Below, piece by piece: positions 52,903 through 56,618 of a stretch of DNA of 56,618 nucleotides. The DNA comes from Lachnospiraceae bacterium UBA1729. GTDB taxonomy: Bacteria; Bacillota; Clostridia; Lachnospirales; Lachnospiraceae. The notes below the pieces were generated by a model. That model was not told the DNA's origin. It saw only the letters and a program-made list of their open reading frames with translations, and ran no database searches. The stretch spans positions 1 through 56,618 of the forward strand of contig DCIJ01000042.1 of NCBI GenBank assembly GCA_002315945.1. Direction: 5' to 3'. The position numbers and the translations under genes were made by a program. Numbering within the stretch: the stretch's first letter is position 1; the number at the start of each line of letters is the position of its first letter.

Positions 52903-54012
52903 CTATATATATGACCATGCTTTTATCATTTCAGGTATTCGATTTGAATACGTATGGTTTTGTATTACATTGTCGTAAATGTCTTTCTTTACCTTGTGAT
53001 ACAGTTCTTCATCATTGCCTATTACGCTCAAAAAGTGTAATAGCTGCTCATTATTATGGTATATAAGTATATTTTTCTCGTTTTCAAAAAATAGTGAATA
53101 ATCATTGGCCATTCCTACCAAAGGGAATCCACCAGCTACAATTACTTCAAGTACCTCCTTGGAGATTGCATTATGAGAACAATGCATTGGTGGAACCAGC
53201 GTGAATTCCTTTTTTCGGTACAGCTCTTTTCTTAAATCACTATTTTTATCTATATATTCATGACTGTTCTCACATATTGACTTCAAATAGTCTTCATCCG
53301 AATAAGCAGTTAAATACTGTGACAGGTCATGGCACAGCATCTTTGTTTCAATACAATCCACCATCGGTGACAGAAACAAATCTCCCACATAAAGCTTATC
53401 AAAGCAAGGCATAACTCTATCAGGAATATCAAATAAGCCTTTTATCTTTTCAAATGCATTTGGTTGAATTGCTTCCTCTAATACATAGGCCCCTTTGCAT
53501 TCTCTCTGAAAATGCAAAAATCCATACATATATCCTGCAAAAAATGTTGGGATTTTTTGATTATCAATATGTTTTTCTTTATAATTACAAAACAGATTAA
53601 TACCTTTTTCAGGTTTTGTTTCCATTGTAATATCATATGGCTCTACCGCATCAGGCAGATAGAATACCTTTGATACTCCTATGGACCTTAACTTTTCAAC
53701 CCAATAGCTATCACTTACTCCTATGAAATTACAAGGGTTAAGTACACTGTCTGAATACAAATCTACACATGGATATGCTAATACCCATGAACAATAGGGG
53801 ATTGCACTTTTCTGACAAATATCAGACAGCGTAGCATTAAAGTTTACTGAAAATAGAATATCGACACTATTATCCTCTAATGCTTCTAAAATTTTGTCAT
53901 TATTATCGACTCCAGATCTCGCAATTATTTCAACATCAATTCCAATATCAGTCATAGCCTTAACGATATAACAATCATCAGGATAACCCCAGCTTGCATA
54001 CAATATTTTCAT
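52903..54012 (-). CDS. DUF3880/CgeB-type glycosyltransferase, flagellin-linked
   Basis: 369 residues, GT-B like. N-terminal DUF3880 pattern: DILFSVNFNATLSDICQKS, then IPYCSWVLAYPCVDLYSDS and KVFYLPDAVEP. C-terminal CgeB/Glyco_trans_1_2-like region: ISKEVLEVIVAGGFPLVGMAN, ILIYHNNEQLLHFLSVIG. Paralogue of the gene upstream, but more diverged in the DUF3880 part. Such proteins are found next to flagellin and polysaccharide genes and are presumed to glycosylate. Ribosome binding site GGTGGTGAAGAG; starts 23 bp after the upstream paralogue's stop. Confidence 0.7.
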   Translation of the reverse strand: MKILYASWGYPDDCYIVKAMTDIGIDVEIIARSGVDNNDKILEALEDNSVDILFSVNFNATLSDICQKSAIPYCSWVLAYPCVDLYSDSVLNPCNFIGVSDSYWVEKLRSIGVSKVFYLPDAVEPYDITMETKPEKGINLFCNYKEKHIDNQKIPTFFAGYMYGFLHFQRECKGAYVLEEAIQPNAFEKIKGLFDIPDRVMPCFDKLYVGDLFLSPMVDCIETKMLCHDLSQYLTAYSDEDYLKSICENSHEYIDKNSDLRKELYRKKEFTLVPPMHCSHNAISKEVLEVIVAGGFPLVGMANDYSLFFENEKNILIYHNNEQLLHFLSVIGNDEELYHKVKKDIYDNVIQNHTYSNRIPEMIKAWSYI

Positions 54013-54035
54013 CTCTTCACCACCATCTATCTACT

Positions 54036-55229
54036 TTATGGCTTCAATCCACATATTTCCCATATCTGCTTGAACTGATGCTCATAATTGAACTGATCTC
54101 TTATTACTGCAAAACCTCTTTCACGGATCTTTTCTGCTTCAGCCTCGTGTTTCAGATAGAAATTGCATTTATCGATAGCTTCTTCCAGCGACCGATAAAC
54201 TAATAATTCTTTTCCATCTTCAAAGTGTTTAAAAATGTCTTCCTGATAATTAGTAAGACACAGACCATGGCACCCCATGATATCAATAATTCTCTGCGGC
54301 ATTCCACTGCGAATAGTCTTTAATGTTGTATTAAGATTTATCTTGCTATATCTAAATACCAACGGCATATGCTCGTTATAATCTGCAATACCCATCCTGT
54401 GAACATTAGGAATCGAATGAGTATCATAGGTGTAATGTTTAAAATTATATCTTGCCGCCAGCATCGTAAGTAATATAGTTCTTTCTTTATTGGTAACAGC
54501 CTTAGAAAGAAACAGCATCAATGAAGACCTTTTTATTTCAGATATATCTTTCTTAAAGCCACCCTCAGTCATATTTTTAACTAATGCCTTTTCAACATCT
54601 TCATTAATAATTCTGTCTACAATGTTATCTGTAATTAGATTTTCAATTACATTATTTCCATAGACCTTCAGCTGTGTATTAATTATTGCTGAAACAAATC
54701 CGGCGCTATATTCGTCAAACAAAGGTAATATAGTATCTATATCCGAGGAATACAGCTGCCCAACCAAAGATATCTGCGCCGTATATTTTAACTGTTGTAA
54801 TGGCGTTGCCTTTACCGAATTGATTCGTTTTGTATCGACAGCCAGGGGTAGATAGTATAGATTTTTTCCTCCCCACTGAATATTCTGATTCATTTCTGAC
54901 GAATCAAAGCAAAAAATCCTATTACACTCATTTGTCACACTAGGGTTTCTTATTCCAAGCTGAGGGCTGTCATACGTCCAGCAAATATAGAGAAGGTCAT
55001 GATCTTTTGCTAAAGTTGACAGTGAATCAAAAAAATTCACACTGAATATGGCATCATATTTTTCTTCGTTTAATATTTTATCTATTTCATTTAAAAAATC
55101 GGTCCTCTCATTATCTAATCGTGGAGAGAATTCTGATTTGTGCAGATATATTTCTATATTTTGACGCTTTAAGGATTCAATAACATCAACAAAGGTTAAA
55201 AAATCCCAATAGTATACAAACAGTTTCAT
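54036..55229 (-). CDS. DUF3880/CgeB-type glycosyltransferase, flagellin-linked
   Basis: 397 residues. DUF3880: YDAIFSVNFFDSLSTLAKDHD, LYICWTYDSPQLGIRNPS, RIFCFDSSE, NLYYLPLAVDTKR. C-terminal CgeB-type glycosyltransferase part (about 270-395): INLNTTLKTIRSGMPQRIID, GCHGLCLTNYQEDIFKHFEDG. It should be the first glycosyl-modifier after the flagellin gene; the only DNA between them is a terminator, whose U run leads straight into the ribosome binding site GGTGAATT. Target assumed to be flagellin because of that position; not shown by sequence. Confidence 0.75.
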   Translation of the reverse strand: MKLFVYYWDFLTFVDVIESLKRQNIEIYLHKSEFSPRLDNERTDFLNEIDKILNEEKYDAIFSVNFFDSLSTLAKDHDLLYICWTYDSPQLGIRNPSVTNECNRIFCFDSSEMNQNIQWGGKNLYYLPLAVDTKRINSVKATPLQQLKYTAQISLVGQLYSSDIDTILPLFDEYSAGFVSAIINTQLKVYGNNVIENLITDNIVDRIINEDVEKALVKNMTEGGFKKDISEIKRSSLMLFLSKAVTNKERTILLTMLAARYNFKHYTYDTHSIPNVHRMGIADYNEHMPLVFRYSKINLNTTLKTIRSGMPQRIIDIMGCHGLCLTNYQEDIFKHFEDGKELLVYRSLEEAIDKCNFYLKHEAEAEKIRERGFAVIRDQFNYEHQFKQIWEICGLKP

Positions 55230-55237
55230 AATTCACC

Positions 55238-55265
55238 AAAAAGCGGTGCGGAAAAACCGCACCGC
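55238..55265 (-). terminator. Intrinsic terminator after the second flagellin gene
   Basis: Perfect 9-bp stem GCGGTGCGG/CCGCACCGC with a 5-nt U loop, followed by UUUUU and then directly GGTGAATTATG of the glycosyltransferase. Confidence 0.93.
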
Positions 55266-55302
55266 CACTAAACTTACGTTAATCCTACAGTATTCTAAAT
55301 AA

Positions 55303-56618
55303 TTAACCAAGAAGGCTAAGAACACCCTGATTTGACTGGTTAGCCTGTGCAAGCATTGACTGGCCTGCCTGAGCAAGAATGTTGTTCTTGCTATAGGTAA
55401 CCATCTCAGAAGCCATATCTGTATCACGAATCTGTGATTCAGCACTTGTTGTATTCTCAACAACGTTGTCTAAGTTCTTGATGGTATGCTCAAGTCTGTT
55501 CTGGATTGCACCCAGATCAGATCTCTGGCTGGATACTCTCTCAAGAGCTGCTTTAATAGTCTCAATAGCATTTAATGCATTAGTATCATCTTCGCCATCA
55601 ACCTTTAAGTCCTTAACGCCTAAACCAGCTGCGCTCATAGATTTAATCTTCATCTCAATCTGGTTATTCTTAGTTGCATCAGCGCCAACATGAAGATTGA
55701 TATCGAGAGAACCAACATCATATTGTTTAGACGCATCAACCATATCATCAACGTCATCCTGAGTTGCGGCTCTCAACCCTGTAGGTCCGTCACTTACGCG
55801 AATCATCAGACCCGAGTCAGCTTTCAAGGTTCCATCATTTTTCAGATACTTATACAGACCATTCTCAGCTATTTCATTGCCATCCTTGTCAACAAACTGA
55901 CTCTTTCCTGTTGCACCATAAGCAGAATCATTTGTCATATCAACCTTAGCTGCAGCTCTCAAGCCTGCTGTGCCAGATGACTTGTAGTATGCTTTAGTTG
56001 TATCAACTGCTGCACCAGCAGTGACCTTGGTACCAGTAGAATCATAAAGATCTTTTCCGGCAACTAAAACGTTTCCATTAGATGTAAGTGCTGAGTGGTC
56101 AGTCTCAACTTCCATATCAGAGTCAACATATTTTGTTCCACCTGCTGCAGCACTAGCCTTATAGTATGTTGAGCCTGCATTATATTCAGCACCTTTTTCT
56201 ACACTTACGTAATTTCCACTTGCATCCTTGGTGTAAAGAGTTGAGACACTGATTACATCCTTTGTCTCAGTATAAACAGAGTCTGCATTAGCAAAGTCAG
56301 CTTTTTCACCACCCTTGATATGAACGTTGCTATCACTATAGTAATCTACGCCGTCCTGAACCTGAGACTTGTTTGATCCTTTTGCAAAGGTCTTAACAGC
56401 GCCAGCTGTATCAAGGTAATATAAATCCTGATTTGTTACTTTGATTTCCTTATACTTGAAATCTGTATCCTTATCATTATTAATATCGCCCTTAAGCAGG
56501 TATGTCTCGTTGAACTTTGTGGTTTCAGATACACGGTCAATTTCTGTTGTAAGCTGATCAATTTCAGACTGGATAGAATCACGGTCAGAAGCTGAGTTTG
56601 TGCCGTTAGCTGACTTAA
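55303..56618 (-). CDS. Flagellin, 5'-truncated by the window edge
   Basis: The frame is open from the stop at 55303 to the right edge (over 438 codons); no start is inside, and the Met at 56115 is internal. Reading begins ...SANGTNSASDRDSIQSEI, part of D1, with VSETTKFNETYLLKG next; then a hypervariable middle of about 265 residues with repeated YYK, GLRAA and DG/NG turns; then a standard C-terminal D1/D0 with SSQRSDLGAIQNRLEHTIKN, TTSAESQIRDTDMASE and NILAQAGQSMLAQANQ ending in QGVLSLLG. This is a full filament subunit, unlike the giant protein's QQILRLLQ end. Followed by a strong terminator. Confidence 0.95.
   Translation of the reverse strand, partial: KSANGTNSASDRDSIQSEIDQLTTEIDRVSETTKFNETYLLKGDINNDKDTDFKYKEIKVTNQDLYYLDTAGAVKTFAKGSNKSQVQDGVDYYSDSNVHIKGGEKADFANADSVYTETKDVISVSTLYTKDASGNYVSVEKGAEYNAGSTYYKASAAAGGTKYVDSDMEVETDHSALTSNGNVLVAGKDLYDSTGTKVTAGAAVDTTKAYYKSSGTAGLRAAAKVDMTNDSAYGATGKSQFVDKDGNEIAENGLYKYLKNDGTLKADSGLMIRVSDGPTGLRAATQDDVDDMVDASKQYDVGSLDINLHVGADATKNNQIEMKIKSMSAAGLGVKDLKVDGEDDTNALNAIETIKAALERVSSQRSDLGAIQNRLEHTIKNLDNVVENTTSAESQIRDTDMASEMVTYSKNNILAQAGQSMLAQANQSNQGVLSLLG

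Noticed and set aside
55303..56115. A complete 270-residue flagellin starting at 56115
   Set aside because: The frame is open to the window edge and upstream residues are clearly flagellin D1 and hypervariable sequence, so the Met at 56115 is internal and the gene is truncated by the window.

Overview
The window reads as a chromosomal segment of a motile, anaerobic, low-to-mid G+C Firmicute of the Lachnospiraceae type (Butyrivibrio/Roseburia-like; the genus is a guess). This rests on the rapZ-whiA-HPr gene order, an NrdG-type radical SAM activase, an ABC-borne sugar economy (beta-mannosidase, AraFGH-like importer, mutarotase), a perfect sigma-28 flagellin promoter, strong AGGAGG ribosome binding sites and class-typical intrinsic terminators. 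No rRNA, tRNA, CRISPR array, insertion sequence, phage or plasmid gene was seen. No gene-free stretch exceeds 300 bp.

Layout. (1) 1-1.8 kb: start of a PLP aminotransferase, an MscS channel and the divergent nrdG. (2) 1.8-19.2 kb: an unbroken minus-strand train, in transcription order hisS, aspS, trkH, trkA, then a surface-glycan cluster (UDP-sugar 4-epimerase, GT4, a beta-propeller GINT1_N-like protein, two more GT4s, a FemAB-like acyltransferase, a NodB/DUF2334 deacetylase, a PglK/MsbA-like ABC flippase, a capsule-type GT-B protein), then rapZ, whiA and an HPr paralogue lacking His15 (Crh-like). Many of these genes overlap by 1-13 bp, so the envelope-sugar genes are translationally chained to the rapZ-whiA-crh regulatory genes. 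The train ends at a terminator buried in the coding sequence of the convergent nrdG. (3) 19.4-21.1 kb: a chemoreceptor. (4) 21.3-28.5 kb: a beta-mannoside locus, with an importer operon (binding protein, two permeases, LacI regulator) divergent from a GH2 beta-mannosidase and two AAAACGTTTT operators between them. (5) 28.6-34.0 kb: metA, an aldose 1-epimerase and a 1094-residue DUF5107-TPR protein. (6) 34.2-38.7 kb: an AraC regulator and an AraFGH-like sugar importer. (7) 39.0-45.3 kb: rarA, a parvulin lipoprotein, a D-cysteine desulfhydrase-like enzyme, ilvE, gpmI. (8) 45.5-47.1 kb: a TIGR01212-type radical SAM protein and ylmH. (9) 47.2-56.6 kb: a flagellar region with a 1519-residue giant flagellin built of about ten repeats, facing a second, ordinary flagellin (cut by the window edge) that is followed by two DUF3880/CgeB-type glycosyltransferases and a fused hexapeptide O-acetyltransferase, probably a flagellin-decoration module.

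The most interesting items are the giant modular flagellin with its sigma-28 promoter beside a compact flagellin-glycosylation module, the Crh-like HPr with Gly at position 15 translated downstream of a glycan cluster plus rapZ/whiA, the terminator hidden inside nrdG, and the Asp at the acyl-donor selectivity position of MetA. Starts were moved downstream of the longest open frame where a Shine-Dalgarno sequence or gene overlap clearly chose another codon.
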